A stretch of DNA of 64,000 bases. Origin: Halomonas sp. A11-A (GTDB taxonomy: Bacteria > Pseudomonadota > Gammaproteobacteria > Pseudomonadales > Halomonadaceae). Made by a program: the position numbers and the translations under genes. Below the pieces are notes generated by a model, which was given only the letters and a program-made list of their open reading frames with translations, was not told where the DNA came from and did no database searches. Below are positions 50,026-63,671 of the stretch, one piece after another; positions within the stretch are counted from its first letter, which is position 1, and every line of letters begins with the position of its first letter. The stretch lies in NCBI RefSeq assembly GCF_003182195.1, contig NZ_QGTM01000001.1:124001-188000 (forward strand), in the 5' to 3' direction.

Positions 50026-50487
50026 ATGAGTATAAAGGCTAAGCGCTTCCGCGCCCAGCCCATGACCCGCCTGCTCGACGGCCACGGCGAACTCGGTTCG
50101 CTGATGCGCATGGCGCGACTGATCGAGCGCGCTCAGCAGCACCTGCGTGACCAGCTCCCCCCGGAAGTGGCCGAGCACCTGCACGTGGGCGGCTTTCGCG
50201 ATGGTCGCCTGACACTGATCACCGACCGCGCGGCCTGGCTCACCCGGCTGCGCTACGAGCAGCCGCGACTGCTCGAACGGCTTCACCAGCTGCCCGGCTT
50301 CGAGGCGGTGACCGGCTTCACCCTCAAGGTCCGCCCGGTACGACCGGTCAAGGCGCCGCTGCGCCAGGTGCGCCATCTGCCGGCCCGAGCGGCCGATGAA
50401 CTCGCGAGCTGCGCCGAGGACGTGGTCGACCCGCGGCTCAAGGCAGCGCTCCAGCGACTGGCCGCCCATGCCGCGCGCGAGCCATGA
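50026..50487 (+). CDS. dciA: DciA family protein (DUF721), replicative-helicase loader
   Basis: DciA loads the DnaB helicase at the origin in bacteria that lack DnaC. The 153-residue product has LGSLMRMARLIERAQQHLRD, LPPEVAEHLHVGGFRDGRLT, DRAAWLTRLRYEQPRLLERL and an ending rich in basic residues, the DUF721 pattern. The frame is open far upstream, but the family start is ATG 50026. It is divergent from the secA unit and convergent with lpxC, with a terminator between. Confidence 0.85.
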   Translation: MSIKAKRFRAQPMTRLLDGHGELGSLMRMARLIERAQQHLRDQLPPEVAEHLHVGGFRDGRLTLITDRAAWLTRLRYEQPRLLERLHQLPGFEAVTGFTLKVRPVRPVKAPLRQVRHLPARAADELASCAEDVVDPRLKAALQRLAAHAAREP

Positions 50488-50515
50488 CGGCAACGCCCCG
50501 AGCCCCATAGCAAGA

Positions 50516-50542
50516 AAGGCCCGCCAGATGCTGGCGGGCCTT
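50516..50542. terminator. Bidirectional terminator between dciA and lpxC
   Basis: A perfect 12-base-pair stem (50516-50527 with 50531-50542) with an ATG loop ends in A-A and T-T, so it can act for dciA and for lpxC. Confidence 0.82.
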
Positions 50543-50573
50543 CTCGATGCCACGGGCGAGGGGCGAGATGGCG

Positions 50574-51485
50574 TCAGGCCATGGCCGGGGCCGCGTAGGA
50601 GATGGGCGCGGCGGCGGCCTCTTCCTCGAAGGTGACGATCTCGTAGGCGTGGGGCTGGGCCAGCAGGGCGCGGCAGAGCTGGTTGTTGAGGGCGTGACCG
50701 GACTTCACCCCGCGGAACTCGCCGATCAGGCTGTGGCCGAGCTGGTAGAGATCACCGATGGCATCCAGCACCTTGTGCTTGACGAACTCGTCGTCGTAGC
50801 GCAGGCCACCCTCGTTGACGATGCGGTAGTCGTCCACCACGATGGCGTTGTCGAGGCTGCCACCGAGCGCCAGGTTGTTGGAGCGCAGGTACTCCAGGTC
50901 ACGCATGAAGCCGAAGGTGCGGGCCCGCGACACCTCCTTGACGAAGGAGGTGGTAGAGAAGTCTACCATGGCCGTCTGGGTCTGCTCCTCGAACACCGGA
51001 TGGTCGAAGTCGATGGAGAAGGCAACCTTGAAGCCCTGATGCGGGCGAAAGGTGGCCTCCTTGTCGCCCTCGGTCACCGTGATCTCGCGCCTGATGCGGA
51101 TGAACTTCTTGGGCGCATGCTGCTCGCTGATGCCGGCGGACTGGATCAGGAACACGAAGGGGCCAGCACTGCCGTCCATGATCGGCACCTCGGGGGCGCT
51201 GAGGTCGACATAGGCGTTGTCGATGCCGAGTCCGGCCAGGGCCGACATCAGGTGCTCCACCGTGGCCACCTTGGCGCCGCCCGAGGAGAGCGCGGTGCAC
51301 AGGGTGGTGTCGGTGACGTTGTGGGCCTTCGCCGGAATCTGCACCTCGGGATCCAGATCGGTGCGCACGAAGACGATGCCGGTATCCACGGGCGCCGGGC
51401 GAAGGGTCATGTAGACCTTCTTTCCAGAGTGCAGGCCGACGCCCGTGGCGCGGATGACGTTCTTCAGGGTGCGTTGTCTGATCAT
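50574..51485 (-). CDS. lpxC: UDP-3-O-acyl-N-acetylglucosamine deacetylase
   Basis: LpxC is the zinc enzyme for the committed step of lipid A synthesis. The 303-residue product starts [20 protein letters not shown] and has the zinc His in [34 protein letters not shown] (His and Asp) and [16 protein letters not shown] (the catalytic His). The frame is open to 51521, but a good promoter sits there and the family begins at 51485. It lies just downstream of ftsZ, the usual end of the dcw cluster. Confidence 0.97.
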   Translation of the reverse strand: MIRQRTLKNVIRATGVGLHSGKKVYMTLRPAPVDTGIVFVRTDLDPEVQIPAKAHNVTDTTLCTALSSGGAKVATVEHLMSALAGLGIDNAYVDLSAPEVPIMDGSAGPFVFLIQSAGISEQHAPKKFIRIRREITVTEGDKEATFRPHQGFKVAFSIDFDHPVFEEQTQTAMVDFSTTSFVKEVSRARTFGFMRDLEYLRSNNLALGGSLDNAIVVDDYRIVNEGGLRYDDEFVKHKVLDAIGDLYQLGHSLIGEFRGVKSGHALNNQLCRALLAQPHAYEIVTFEEEAAAAPISYAAPAMA

Positions 51486-51526
51486 GAGAGGTGGCCAGGC
51501 TGTTGTCGGGTTATCAAACACTGTTC

Positions 51527-51555
51527 ACTATAACACCGAACGGGCGTTTCGACAA
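51527..51555 (-). promoter_or_regulatory. Sigma-70 promoter of lpxC
   Basis: On the minus strand, TTGTCG (51550-51555) and TATAGT (51527-51532) are separated by 17 bases. Transcription would start near 51520, about 35 bases before the lpxC ATG at 51485, which confirms that start. lpxC can thus be expressed apart from ftsZ. Confidence 0.65.
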
Positions 51556-51597
51556 AGAAACCTCTCCCGGCACGCCCTATGGGCTCGATAGCGCCCC

Positions 51598-52773
51598 TCA
51601 ATCCGCCTGGCGTCGCAGGAAGGCCGGGATATCGAGATAGTCATCAAGCTCCTGGGAGCGTCGCTTCTCGGCACGCGGCTTGGCGACTTCCTCCGGCTCG
51701 GCGGCGGCGCGGGCGGCCTGCTGGCGCATGGCTGGCTGCACCTGACGCTGACGATAGTCGCTGCCTGCCTCGACACGCTTGGCCGGCTCGCGGGTCGCGG
51801 CCTTGGCCTGCTGACGGCCGTCGAGCCCGGCGGCCACCACGGTGACACGCAGCTCGTCGGACATTTCCATGTCGATGGAGGTGCCCACCACGATGGTGGC
51901 GTCCTGGGAGGCGAACTCCTGAACGGTGGCGCCCACGTCGTTGAACTCGCCGATGGAGAGATCGGGGCCGGCGGTGATGTTGACCAGGATGCCACGGGCA
52001 CCGTGGAGGTCGACGTCCTCGAGCAGCGGGCTGCGAATGGCCTTCTCGGCGGCTTCCCGGGCGCGGTTCTCGCCGATGGCGCTGCCGGAGCCCATCATCG
52101 CCATGCCCATCTCGGACATCACGGTGCGCACGTCGGCGAAGTCGACGTTGATGATGCCGGGGCTTGTGATCAGCTCGGCGATGCCCTGAACGGCGCCCAG
52201 CAGCACATCGTTGGCGGCGCTGAAGGCGGTCAGCAGGCTGGCGCTCTTGCCCAGCACCGAGAGCAGCTTTTCGTTGGGAATGGTGATCAGTGAGTCGACG
52301 TGCTCGGAGAGCTCCCGCATCCCCTCCTCGGCGGCGCGCATGCGCTTGGGACCCTCGAAGGGGAAGGGGCGCGTCACCACCGCCACGGTGAGGATACCCA
52401 GCTCCTTGGCCACCTGAGCCACCACCGGGGCACCGCCGGTGCCGGTACCACCGCCCATCCCGGCAGTGATGAAGACCATGTCGGCACCGTTGAGCAGCTC
52501 AGCGATCCGCTCGCGGTCTTCCATGGCCGCCTGGCGCCCCACCTCGGGATTGGCGCCGGCACCGAGCCCCTTGGTGATCTCGGTGCCGAGCTGGAGCACG
52601 GTCTTGGCGGAGACCCGCTTGAGCGCCTGGGCATCGGTGTTGGCGCAGATGAACTCCACGCCCTCGATGTTGCTCTCGACCATATGATTGACGGCGTTGC
52701 CGCCGCCGCCGCCGACACCGATCACCTTGATGACCGCGCTGCTTGAGGGTGCGCTATCTACCAGTTCAAACAT
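51598..52773 (-). CDS. ftsZ: Cell division GTPase FtsZ
   Basis: FtsZ polymerises into the Z ring. The 391-residue product has [20 protein letters not shown], the tubulin signature [40 protein letters not shown], an unstructured Gln/Arg-rich linker (about residues 315-370), and the conserved FtsA/ZipA-binding tail [21 protein letters not shown] lies about 10 bases before the ATG at 52773. An ATG at 52797 would add eight residues without family support. Confidence 0.98.
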   Translation of the reverse strand: MFELVDSAPSSSAVIKVIGVGGGGGNAVNHMVESNIEGVEFICANTDAQALKRVSAKTVLQLGTEITKGLGAGANPEVGRQAAMEDRERIAELLNGADMVFITAGMGGGTGTGGAPVVAQVAKELGILTVAVVTRPFPFEGPKRMRAAEEGMRELSEHVDSLITIPNEKLLSVLGKSASLLTAFSAANDVLLGAVQGIAELITSPGIINVDFADVRTVMSEMGMAMMGSGSAIGENRAREAAEKAIRSPLLEDVDLHGARGILVNITAGPDLSIGEFNDVGATVQEFASQDATIVVGTSIDMEMSDELRVTVVAAGLDGRQQAKAATREPAKRVEAGSDYRQRQVQPAMRQQAARAAAEPEEVAKPRAEKRRSQELDDYLDIPAFLRRQAD

Positions 52774-52807
52774 TTGCCCCGTCTCCTGGGTCGCCATGGC
52801 GACCCTG

Positions 52808-54097
52808 TCAGAAATTTCCTTTCAACCAGCCCTTGAACCTTGCCAGCGCCGGTATGCTTTCCCCGAAGCCGCGACGGCCGGCGTCCTCACGCCGCGCCTG
52901 AACCGGCACCAAGCTGCCCTGTGTCTGTCGACCATGCCCCTGCCGATTTTCCTGCAGAGCGTAATGTAGCAAACCGACTCCGGTCGAATAAATCGGGTTG
53001 CGGACCACATCGGCCAGGCCGCGCACGTTCTGCGGGCAGGCGATGCGCACCGGCATGTGGAAGATCTCCTCGGCCAGCTCCACCACCCCTTCCATGCGCG
53101 CGGTGCCGCCGGTCAGCACCACCCCGGCGGCCACCAGATCCTCGTAGCCGCTGCGGCGCAGCTCGTCGCGCACCAGGGTGAAGAGCTCCTCGTAGCGCGG
53201 CTCCACCACCTCGGCCAGCGCCTGGCGGGAGAGGTCACGGGCCGGGCGGTCGCCGACGCTGGGCACCTTGATCAGCTCGTCGCTGGCGGCCAGCTGGGTC
53301 AGCGCGCAGGCGTACTTGACCTTGATCTCCTCGGCGTGCTGGGTCGGGGTGCGCAGGGCCATGGCGATGTCGTTGGTGACCTGGTCCCCGGCGATGGGGA
53401 TCACCGCGGTATGGCGAATCGCCCCCTCGGTGAACACGGCGATATCGGTGGTGCCGCCGCCGATGTCCACCATGCAGACGCCCAGCTCCCGCTCGTCCTC
53501 GGTGAGCACCGCCATGCTCGAGGCGAGCTGCTCGAGGATGATGGCATCGACCTCGAGGCCGCAGCGGCGCACGCACTTCTCGATGTTCTGCACGGCGTTC
53601 AGCGCCGCCGTGACCAGGTGCACCCGGGCTTCCAGGCGCACCCCGGACATGCCCAGCGGCTCGCGGATGCCGCCCTGGGTGTCAATGGAGAACTCCTGAG
53701 GCAGCACATGAAGGACCCGCTGGCCCTCGGAGATGGCCCGGGCCCGAGCGGAGTCGATGACGCGATCGATGTCGGAGGGGGTGACCTCGCGCTCCTTGAT
53801 CGCCACCACGCCATCGGAATTCATGGAGCTGATATGGCTGCCGGCGACGCCGACATAGACCGAATGGATATCACAGCCGGCCATCAGCTCGGCCTCCTCC
53901 ACGGCGCGTTGGATGGAGAGCACCGTGGATTCGATGTTGATCACCACCCCTTTCTTCATGCCGCGGGAGGGGTGCGAGCCGATACCGGCGATCTCGATGC
54001 CGCCATCGTCGGTGGGCTGACCCACGATCGCCACGACCTTGGACGTTCCGATATCCAGCCCGACTACCATATTGGACGCATTGGAAGGACCTGCCAT
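52808..54097 (-). CDS. ftsA: Cell division protein FtsA
   Basis: FtsA is the actin-like ATPase that ties FtsZ to the membrane. The 429-residue product has [77 protein letters not shown] and the C-terminal amphipathic membrane helix [17 protein letters not shown] lies 13 bases before the ATG, rather far. A candidate -10 box lies about 70 bases upstream, and ftsQ ends before terminator-like hairpins, so ftsA may start its own transcript. Confidence 0.97.
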   Translation of the reverse strand: MAGPSNASNMVVGLDIGTSKVVAIVGQPTDDGGIEIAGIGSHPSRGMKKGVVINIESTVLSIQRAVEEAELMAGCDIHSVYVGVAGSHISSMNSDGVVAIKEREVTPSDIDRVIDSARARAISEGQRVLHVLPQEFSIDTQGGIREPLGMSGVRLEARVHLVTAALNAVQNIEKCVRRCGLEVDAIILEQLASSMAVLTEDERELGVCMVDIGGGTTDIAVFTEGAIRHTAVIPIAGDQVTNDIAMALRTPTQHAEEIKVKYACALTQLAASDELIKVPSVGDRPARDLSRQALAEVVEPRYEELFTLVRDELRRSGYEDLVAAGVVLTGGTARMEGVVELAEEIFHMPVRIACPQNVRGLADVVRNPIYSTGVGLLHYALQENRQGHGRQTQGSLVPVQARREDAGRRGFGESIPALARFKGWLKGNF

Positions 54098-54165
54098 GAG
54101 TCGGGAACTCTCCTAGAACCTGGCCCGCTTCGGGGCCTGCAACACGGAAAATGAACCTGGGGGCA

Positions 54166-54171
54166 ATTATA
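54166..54171 (-). promoter_or_regulatory. Candidate -10 box upstream of ftsA
   Basis: On the minus strand the bases read TATAAT, a perfect -10 hexamer, about 69 bases before the ftsA start, in an AT-rich gap. No good -35 box is seen at 16-18 bases. Confidence 0.35.
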
Positions 54172-54248
54172 GGAACAACTCGGGTTGATCCTCCACCCCA
54201 CAGAAAAATTCACCTTTCACGATACGGTGATTTTGCCTCAAAAGAAAC

Positions 54249-54274
54249 AGGCGCAGTCCCTCGAACATGCGCCT
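54249..54274 (-). terminator. Terminator-like hairpin between ftsQ and ftsA
   Basis: On the minus strand AGGCGCA pairs with TGCGCCT around a 12-base loop and is followed by GTTTCTTTTG, a T-rich tract. A second, weaker hairpin (TCACC...GGTGA then ATTTTTC) lies just downstream. Together they could lower read-through from ftsQ into ftsA. Confidence 0.5.
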
Positions 54275-54291
54275 TTGCGGAGAAAATGGTC

Positions 54292-57352
<3,061 letters not shown>

Positions 57353-57404
57353 GCCAAGGCCCCGCTCGGGGGGGACGGACTGGCCGGGAACCGGCCGTGA
57401 CGTG

Positions 57405-58493
57405 CTATCGCTCAAAACCTGTCTCCATGCAGCCGGCCACCAGGCGCTCGACGGCGTCGAGGTGCGCGCAGGCCCTCGCTCGCACGGCCATGGTGGCAAG
57501 GGTATCGGGATCGAGCAGCGCCGCCAGCCGATCGGCCAGCGTCGCCGCCGTGAGGTCGGTCTGGGGCAGCAGCTCGGCGGCCCCCTCCTCCACCAGCGCT
57601 CGGGCGTTGGCGGTCTGATGATCGTCCACCGCGAAGGGAAAGGGCACGAAGAGCGCCGGCCGGGCCGCGGCGGCCAGCTCCGCCACCGTCAGGGCGCCCG
57701 CCCGGCAGACCACCAGGTCGGCCCAGCCGTAGGCCTCGGCCATGTCATCGATGAAGGGCGTCACCTCGGCGCTCACGCCCTCGCGGGCGTAGGCCTCGCG
57801 GGTGGCGGCGTCCTTGTCGCGCCCCGCCTGGTGGCGTACCTCGGGTCGCTCGCCCTCCGGCAGGCGAGCCAGGGCCTCGGGGAGACGCTCGTTGAGCGCC
57901 TGGGCCCCCAGCGAGCCGCCCACCACCAGCAGGCGCAGGCGCCGGCCACGCATCGCCGCGGCCGGGCGGGGCGACTCACCCAGGGCGGCGATCTCGGCGC
58001 GCACCGGGTTGCCGACCACCTCGGCGCGACCGGGGAAGGCCTGGGGAAAGGCGGCGTAGACGCGCCGCGCCAGGCGTGACAGCGCGCGGTTGGTGAGCCC
58101 CGCCACGGCGTTCTGCTCGTGGATCACCAGGGGGCGGCGCGCCAGCCAGGCGGCGAGACCGCCGGGGCCGCTGGCGAAGCCACCCAGCCCCACCACCAGC
58201 TGGGGGTCGAAGGCACGGATCACGCGCCACGCCTGCCACACGGCGCGGGTCAGGTTGAACGGCGCCAGCAGCCAGCCGGCCGCACCGTTGCCGCGCAGCC
58301 CCGATACCGCGATACGATGCAGGGGAATACCGGCCGCTGGCACCAGGCGGTTCTCGATGCCGCGGGGGCTGCCCAGCCAGGCCACCTCCACCCCCTCGGC
58401 GTCCAGGCCCCGGGCCAGGGAGAGGGCAGGGATGACGTGGCCGCCGGTGCCTCCGGCCATGATCAGGACACGGCGTCCCGGTCGCTTGCTCAC
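57405..58493 (-). CDS. murG: UDP-GlcNAc:lipid I transferase MurG
   Basis: MurG makes lipid II from lipid I at the inner face of the membrane. The 362-residue product has [77 protein letters not shown] and [19 protein letters not shown]. The start is GTG at 58493, sharing 4 bases (GTGA) with the ftsW stop, and AAGGAG lies 9 bases before it. Longer frames run into ftsW. Confidence 0.97.
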   Translation of the reverse strand: MSKRPGRRVLIMAGGTGGHVIPALSLARGLDAEGVEVAWLGSPRGIENRLVPAAGIPLHRIAVSGLRGNGAAGWLLAPFNLTRAVWQAWRVIRAFDPQLVVGLGGFASGPGGLAAWLARRPLVIHEQNAVAGLTNRALSRLARRVYAAFPQAFPGRAEVVGNPVRAEIAALGESPRPAAAMRGRRLRLLVVGGSLGAQALNERLPEALARLPEGERPEVRHQAGRDKDAATREAYAREGVSAEVTPFIDDMAEAYGWADLVVCRAGALTVAELAAAARPALFVPFPFAVDDHQTANARALVEEGAAELLPQTDLTAATLADRLAALLDPDTLATMAVRARACAHLDAVERLVAGCMETGFER

Positions 58494-59773
58494 TTGGTGA
58501 CTCCTTGTCGTTGAGCAGGTCGTTGAGAAAGTGGCGAGGAAGCGGGAGCCGACGCTGCCAGGGAGGGCTCCCGGCGTCCATCCCCCCTGGGCGCCGCGGG
58601 GCTCGCCCGCCGCTGGGCCTGGCGGGTCTCGATGTCGGCCCGCAGCAGCAGCGCCATCATCACCGCGCTGACCAGCAGGCTCGACCCGCCGTAGCTGAGC
58701 AGCGGCAGGGTCAGTCCCTTGGTGGGCAGCATGCCGCTGCTCACGGCGATATTGATGAAGGCCTGGGCGCCGATCACCAGGGCGATGCCGTAGCTGAGGT
58801 AGGCGGCGAAGGGCAGCCGGGCCAGCTCGGCACGGCGGCCCACCGCCATGGCCCGCCAGATCAGCAGCGCGAAGAGCCCCACCACCCCCACGGCGCCGAA
58901 CAGGCCGAGCTCCTCGGCGAGCACCGCGAAGACGAAGTCGGTGTGGGCCTCGGGCAGGTAGAAGAGCTTCTGGACGCTGTTGCCGAGCCCCATGCCCAGC
59001 CAGCTGCCGCGGCCGAAGGCGATCAACGCCTGGGTCAACTGGTAGCCGCTGGCGAACTGGTCCGCCCAGGGGTCGGCGAAGCTGGCCAGGCGCGCCAGGC
59101 GGTAGGGCTCGGCGATGGCGAGCAGGGCCCCGCCGGCGGCGACCAGCAGCGCCAGCAGCAGGAAGCGCCCCCAGGGGGCACCGGCCATCAGCAGCATGCC
59201 CATCACGCAGCCGGTCATCACCACCACGGCGCCGTAGTCCGGCTCGAGGATCAGCAGCACACCGATGATGGCCAGGATCAGCAGCGGACGCAGGAAGGCG
59301 CCCCACTGCCGGCGCACCTGGGGCAGGAAGCGCTCCAGGTAGCCAGCCATGTAGGCGATCAGGCAGAGCTTGGCGACCTCGGAGGCCTGCAGGTTGAAGG
59401 GCACCCCGGGGATCGAGATCCAGCGCTTGCTGCCGTTGATCTCGCGCCCCACCAGCAGCACCAGCACCAGCAGGGCGATGCCCACCAGCAGCAGCAGCGG
59501 ACCGTTGACCTTCCACCACCCCAGGGGAATGCGCAGCACGAAGACGGCCGCGGCCAGCGCCATCACCAGGAAGAGGCCGTGACGGATGCTGAAGTACCAG
59601 GGATTGCCGGTCAGGCTCGCCGCCACCTCCGATGACGCCGAGGTCACCATCACCCAGCCGATCAGCATCAGCGACAGGGTCGCGATCAGCAGCCAGCCGT
59701 CGAAGGGCTGGTCGCGGGTGGAGAGCCGCTCGCGGAGCCGGGAGAGCCGGGCGAACCGGGGCGCGCGCTTCAT
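58490..59773 (-). CDS. ftsW: Peptidoglycan glycosyltransferase FtsW
   Basis: FtsW is the SEDS-family polymerase that works with FtsI at the septum. The 427-residue product has about ten membrane helices, GREINGSKRWISIPGVPFNL, LILEPDYGAVVVMTGCVMGM, AFGRGSWLGMGLGNSVQKLF, LPEAHTDFVFAVLAEELGLF, and the hallmark GLTLPLLSYGGSSLLVSAVM. The start overlaps murD by 4 bases. A Ser/Arg/Pro-rich tail of about 40 residues ends it. Confidence 0.96.
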   Translation of the reverse strand: MKRAPRFARLSRLRERLSTRDQPFDGWLLIATLSLMLIGWVMVTSASSEVAASLTGNPWYFSIRHGLFLVMALAAAVFVLRIPLGWWKVNGPLLLLVGIALLVLVLLVGREINGSKRWISIPGVPFNLQASEVAKLCLIAYMAGYLERFLPQVRRQWGAFLRPLLILAIIGVLLILEPDYGAVVVMTGCVMGMLLMAGAPWGRFLLLALLVAAGGALLAIAEPYRLARLASFADPWADQFASGYQLTQALIAFGRGSWLGMGLGNSVQKLFYLPEAHTDFVFAVLAEELGLFGAVGVVGLFALLIWRAMAVGRRAELARLPFAAYLSYGIALVIGAQAFINIAVSSGMLPTKGLTLPLLSYGGSSLLVSAVMMALLLRADIETRQAQRRASPAAPRGDGRREPSLAASAPASSPLSQRPAQRQGVTK

Positions 59774-61149
59774 GCCTCCTCCTCGGCCAGGTGGCGGCGC
59801 ACCCAGCGCCGGAACACCTCGCCCCGCTCCTGGTAGTTGGCGAACTGGTCGAGGCTCGCACAGGCCGGCGAAAGCAGCACGCAGTCGCCGGGCTCGGCGA
59901 TCTCGGCGGCCCGGGCCATGGCCGCGGCCAGGTCCTCCACCTCGGTCAGCGGCAGCCGCCCGCGCAGGGCGCGCGCCAGGCGCTCGGCATCCAGGCCGAA
60001 GAGGATCGCCTCGCGGCCATGGCGGGCCAGGGGCTCGGCCAGGGGGGCGAAGTCGGCCCCCTTGCCGACGCCGCCGGCCAGCAGGATCAGGCGGCCCGCC
60101 AGGGTCGGGCCGAGCCCGGCGATGGCGGCCAGGGTGGCCCCCACGTTGGTGCCCTTGGAGTCGTTGATCCAGCGCACGCCGCCCACCTCGGCCACCACCT
60201 CGCCACGATGGGGCAACCCCGGAAAGCGCCGCAGCACCCGGCACATCGGCTCCATGGGCAGGCCCAGCCGGCGCCCCATGGCGAGCGCGGCCAGGGCATT
60301 GGCCTGGTTGTGGCGACCGGCCAGGCGCACCTCGGCGGCGGGCATCAGCGGCGTGTCGCCATGCATCAGCCAGTCGGCATCCCGGTGGCGGCCGATGCCC
60401 CACTCGCCGGCCTCGGGTGGGCGGGTGGTGAAGCTGTCCTGAAAGGGCAGCCGCTGCTCCGGCCAGGTGTTGGGGTCCTCGGCGTTGACCACCCCGTGAC
60501 GCGCCCCGCGGAAGATGCCGAGCTTGGCGGCCCGATAGCCGGCCATGTCGCCGTGGCGGTCCAGGTGATCCTCGGAGAGGTTGAGAAAGGCCGCACTCTC
60601 GGCACCGAGCCTGGGCGTGGTCTCGAGCTGGAAGCTGGAGAGCTCCAGCACGTAGAAGTCGGCGTCGGGCTCGTCGGCGAGCAGGTCCAGGGCCGGGGTG
60701 CCCAGGTTGCCCCCCACCGCCACGCGGCGGCCCGCCTCGGCGGCCATCTCCCCCACCAGGGTGGTCACGGTGGACTTGGCGTTGGAGCCGGTGATGGCCG
60801 CGATGGGCGCCCTGGCGGCGCGCACGAAGAGCGCGATCTCGCCGACCACCAGCGGCTCGCCGGTGGCCTCGCGGCTGCGCCGGGCCAGAGCGTCGAGGCC
60901 CGGGGTGCGCGGGTCGATGCCCGGGCTCACCACCACCTCCTCCACCTCGGAGAGGTCGAGGGCGGTCAGCGGGCCGCAGTGGATGGTCACGCCGGGGTGG
61001 GCCGCGTGGAAGTCGTCGATGCCCGGCGGCACGGCACGGGTATCGGCCACCATGTAGGGCACCCGCTGGCGCTCCAGATGACGACAGATGGCGCGGCCCG
61101 AGATCCCGAGCCCGACCACCAGAGTGACGCCTGCCGGCACCTTGACCAT
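59770..61149 (-). CDS. murD: UDP-N-acetylmuramoylalanine--D-glutamate ligase
   Basis: MurD adds D-Glu to UDP-MurNAc-L-Ala. The 459-residue product has LVVGLGISGRAICRHLERQ, GSNAKSTVTTLVGEMAAEAG (the ATP loop, with Ala in place of the more usual Gly before Lys), LELSSFQLETTPRLGAESAA, NLSEDHLDRHGDMAGYRAAK and GVRWINDSKGTNVGATLAAI. AAGGAG lies about 7 bases before the ATG. It lies 44 bases after mraY and overlaps ftsW by 4 bases. Confidence 0.97.
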   Translation of the reverse strand: MVKVPAGVTLVVGLGISGRAICRHLERQRVPYMVADTRAVPPGIDDFHAAHPGVTIHCGPLTALDLSEVEEVVVSPGIDPRTPGLDALARRSREATGEPLVVGEIALFVRAARAPIAAITGSNAKSTVTTLVGEMAAEAGRRVAVGGNLGTPALDLLADEPDADFYVLELSSFQLETTPRLGAESAAFLNLSEDHLDRHGDMAGYRAAKLGIFRGARHGVVNAEDPNTWPEQRLPFQDSFTTRPPEAGEWGIGRHRDADWLMHGDTPLMPAAEVRLAGRHNQANALAALAMGRRLGLPMEPMCRVLRRFPGLPHRGEVVAEVGGVRWINDSKGTNVGATLAAIAGLGPTLAGRLILLAGGVGKGADFAPLAEPLARHGREAILFGLDAERLARALRGRLPLTEVEDLAAAMARAAEIAEPGDCVLLSPACASLDQFANYQERGEVFRRWVRRHLAEEEA

Positions 61150-61193
61150 ATCCTGCTCCTTGCCCGCGTGGAGGGCCGCGTGGAGGGCCTCGC

Positions 61194-62276
61194 TCAGCGC
61201 ACCTTGAGGGTGGCCAGGCCGATGAGCACCAGCACCACGGTGATGATCCAGAAACGCACGATGACCCGTGGCTCGGGCCAGCCCTTGAGCTCATAGTGGT
61301 GGTGCAGCGGGGCCATGCGGAAGATGCGCCGCCCGGTGAGCTTGTAGGAACCCACCTGCAGGATCACCGAGATGGTCTCCATCACGAAGACGCCGCCCAT
61401 GATGAAGAGCACGATCTCCTGGCGCACGATCACCGCCACCACGCCGAGCGCCGCTCCCAGCGCCAGGGCCCCCACGTCGCCCATGAAGACCTGGGCAGGG
61501 TAGGTGTTGAACCACAGGAAGCCGAGCCCCGCGCCGGCGATGGTGGCGCAGAACACGGCCAGCTCCCCGGCTCCGGGAATGAAGGGGATCTGCAGGTAGT
61601 TGGCGAACACCGCATTGCCGGTGGCGTAGGCGAACACCGCCAGGCCCATGGCCACGAGCACGGTAGGCATGATCGCCAGGCCGTCGAGGCCGTCGGTGAG
61701 GTTCACCGCGTTGGAGCTGCCGACGATCACGAAGTAGGTCAGCACGATGAAGAACACCCCCATCGGCACCACCACGTCCTTGAACAGCGGCACGATCAGG
61801 CTGGTCTCCACCGGCGAGGCCGCGGTGGCGTAGAGCAGCACCGCGGCGGCCAGGCCGACCACCGACTGCCAGAGGTACTTCCAGCGCGCGGGCAGGCCGC
61901 GGGGGTTCTTCTCGACCACCTTGCGATAGTCGTCGACCCAGCCGATGGCCCCGAAGCCCAGGGTCACCCCCAGCACGATCCAGACGTAGTGATTGCCGAG
62001 ATCGCCCCACAGCAGGGTGCTGACGGCGATGGCCATCAGGATCATGGCCCCGCCCATGGTGGGCGTGCCGGCCTTGGAGAGGTGTGACTGGGGGCCGTCG
62101 TCGCGCACCGCCTGTCCGATCTGGCGCTCGACCAGGCGGCGGATCATCACCGGCCCTAACCATAGGCAGAGCCCGAGAGCGGTGATGGTGCCCAGGATCA
62201 TGCGCAGGGTCAGGTAGTTGAAGACGTTGAAGGCGCTGAAGTATTGCGCCAGGAACTCAGCCAGATAGAGCAGCAT
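61194..62276 (-). CDS. mraY: Phospho-N-acetylmuramoyl-pentapeptide transferase MraY
   Basis: MraY moves phospho-MurNAc-pentapeptide to undecaprenyl phosphate, giving lipid I. The 360-residue, ten-helix product has [40 protein letters not shown] (the DD metal motif), [40 protein letters not shown] and [20 protein letters not shown]. It is full length. It lies 9 bases after murF. Confidence 0.98.
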   Translation of the reverse strand: MLLYLAEFLAQYFSAFNVFNYLTLRMILGTITALGLCLWLGPVMIRRLVERQIGQAVRDDGPQSHLSKAGTPTMGGAMILMAIAVSTLLWGDLGNHYVWIVLGVTLGFGAIGWVDDYRKVVEKNPRGLPARWKYLWQSVVGLAAAVLLYATAASPVETSLIVPLFKDVVVPMGVFFIVLTYFVIVGSSNAVNLTDGLDGLAIMPTVLVAMGLAVFAYATGNAVFANYLQIPFIPGAGELAVFCATIAGAGLGFLWFNTYPAQVFMGDVGALALGAALGVVAVIVRQEIVLFIMGGVFVMETISVILQVGSYKLTGRRIFRMAPLHHHYELKGWPEPRVIVRFWIITVVLVLIGLATLKVR

Positions 62277-62285
62277 GTATCGCGT

Positions 62286-63671
62286 TCACCTTGATCGATC
62301 CTGGCGCAGTGCCGTCACCACCTGCTCCATGGCGGCACTGCGCGATCCCTTGACCAGCACGCTGGCGCCGGGAGGAAGATGGTGGAGGGCGTGACGCACC
62401 AGCGCCTCGCGCTCCTGGAAGTGGCACCCGCCTGGACCGAAGGCCCGGGAGGCGGCACGGGCCGCCTCGCCGCAGGTGCCGAGGAAGTCGATTCCCAGTT
62501 TCCGTGCGTAATCTCCGATCTCGGCATGCAGCCGTTCGGACGCCTCCCCCAGCTCCCCCATGGCGCCCAGCAGGCACCAGTGGGGGCCGGGCAGCGTGAC
62601 CAACAGGTCGAGCGCCGCCCTCACCGCGCCGGGGTTGGCATTATAGGTATCATCCAGCAGGCGTGAGCCGTTGATGCCCGGCACGACGGAGAGCCGTCCC
62701 GGCATCGGCACCGCCTCGGCAAGGCCTGCCACCACCTCGTCGGGGGCCAGGCCCATGGCCAGGGCCGCCGCCGCCGCCGCCAGGGCATTGGCCACATTGT
62801 GGCGCCCCAGCAGACCGAGCTGCACGCGCCCCAGCTCGGCGCCGTCGGCGACAAGCGTGAAAGCATAGCGCCCCAGGGCATCGCAGGCCAGCGCCCGGGC
62901 GGTGACCCGGGCGCGGGGATCGAGGCCGAAGTCGCGCACCTCCCGCGGCGCGGCGAGGCGCGCCCAGGTGGCGAAGTAGGCGTCGTCGCGATTGAGCACC
63001 GCCACCCCGTCGGCCGGCAGGCCGGTGAGGATCTCCGCCTTGGCCTGGGCGATGCGCCCCATGCCACCGAACTCGCCGACGTGGGCGCCGGTGACGTTGG
63101 TGATCACCGCCACCCCGGGCTCGGCCAGCACGCTGGTCCAGGCGATCTCACCGAGGTGGTTGGCACCGAGCTCCACCACCGCCTGGCGGTGCTCGGGGGC
63201 TAGCTCGAGCAGGGTCAGCGGCGCGCCGAAGTCGTTGTTGAGGTTGCCCCGGGTGGCCAGGGTCGCCCCTCGCCGCGCCAGGATGACGGCCAGCATCTCC
63301 TTGACGGTGGTCTTGCCGCTGTTGCCGGTCACCGCCACCAGGGGGCCGCCCCAGGCGCGGCGCCGGGCGCGGCCGAGCAGCCCCAGGGCCAGGCGGGTAT
63401 CGGCCACCTCGAGCAGCGCCAGGTTCTCCGGGCGAGCCCTGTCCGCCATGGCGCCGGCCTCGACCAGCACCGCCGCGGCGCCGGCCTCCCGGGCCTTGTC
63501 GAGGAAGTCGTGAGCATCGAAGCGCTCGCCGCGCAGGGCGACGAACAGGCTGCCCGGGCTCAACCGACGGGTATCGGTGACGATCGCGTCGATGGGCAAC
63601 TCCGCCGCCGGCGCCTCGAGGCCCAGCGCCTCGGCCACCTCGGCCAGGGTGGTCAATCCGCAGCGGCTCAT
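62286..63671 (-). CDS. murF: UDP-N-acetylmuramoyl-tripeptide--D-alanyl-D-alanine ligase
   Basis: MurF adds D-Ala-D-Ala to the tripeptide precursor. The 461-residue product has TDTRRLSPGSLFVALRGERF, GNSGKTTVKEMLAVILARRG, RGNLNNDFGAPLTLLELAPE, VELGANHLGEIAWTSVLAEP, and DDTYNANPGAVRAALDLLVT. Its substrate D-Ala-D-Ala comes from ddl in this cluster. The start overlaps murE by 4 bases. Confidence 0.97.
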   Translation of the reverse strand: MSRCGLTTLAEVAEALGLEAPAAELPIDAIVTDTRRLSPGSLFVALRGERFDAHDFLDKAREAGAAAVLVEAGAMADRARPENLALLEVADTRLALGLLGRARRRAWGGPLVAVTGNSGKTTVKEMLAVILARRGATLATRGNLNNDFGAPLTLLELAPEHRQAVVELGANHLGEIAWTSVLAEPGVAVITNVTGAHVGEFGGMGRIAQAKAEILTGLPADGVAVLNRDDAYFATWARLAAPREVRDFGLDPRARVTARALACDALGRYAFTLVADGAELGRVQLGLLGRHNVANALAAAAAALAMGLAPDEVVAGLAEAVPMPGRLSVVPGINGSRLLDDTYNANPGAVRAALDLLVTLPGPHWCLLGAMGELGEASERLHAEIGDYARKLGIDFLGTCGEAARAASRAFGPGGCHFQEREALVRHALHHLPPGASVLVKGSRSAAMEQVVTALRQDRSR

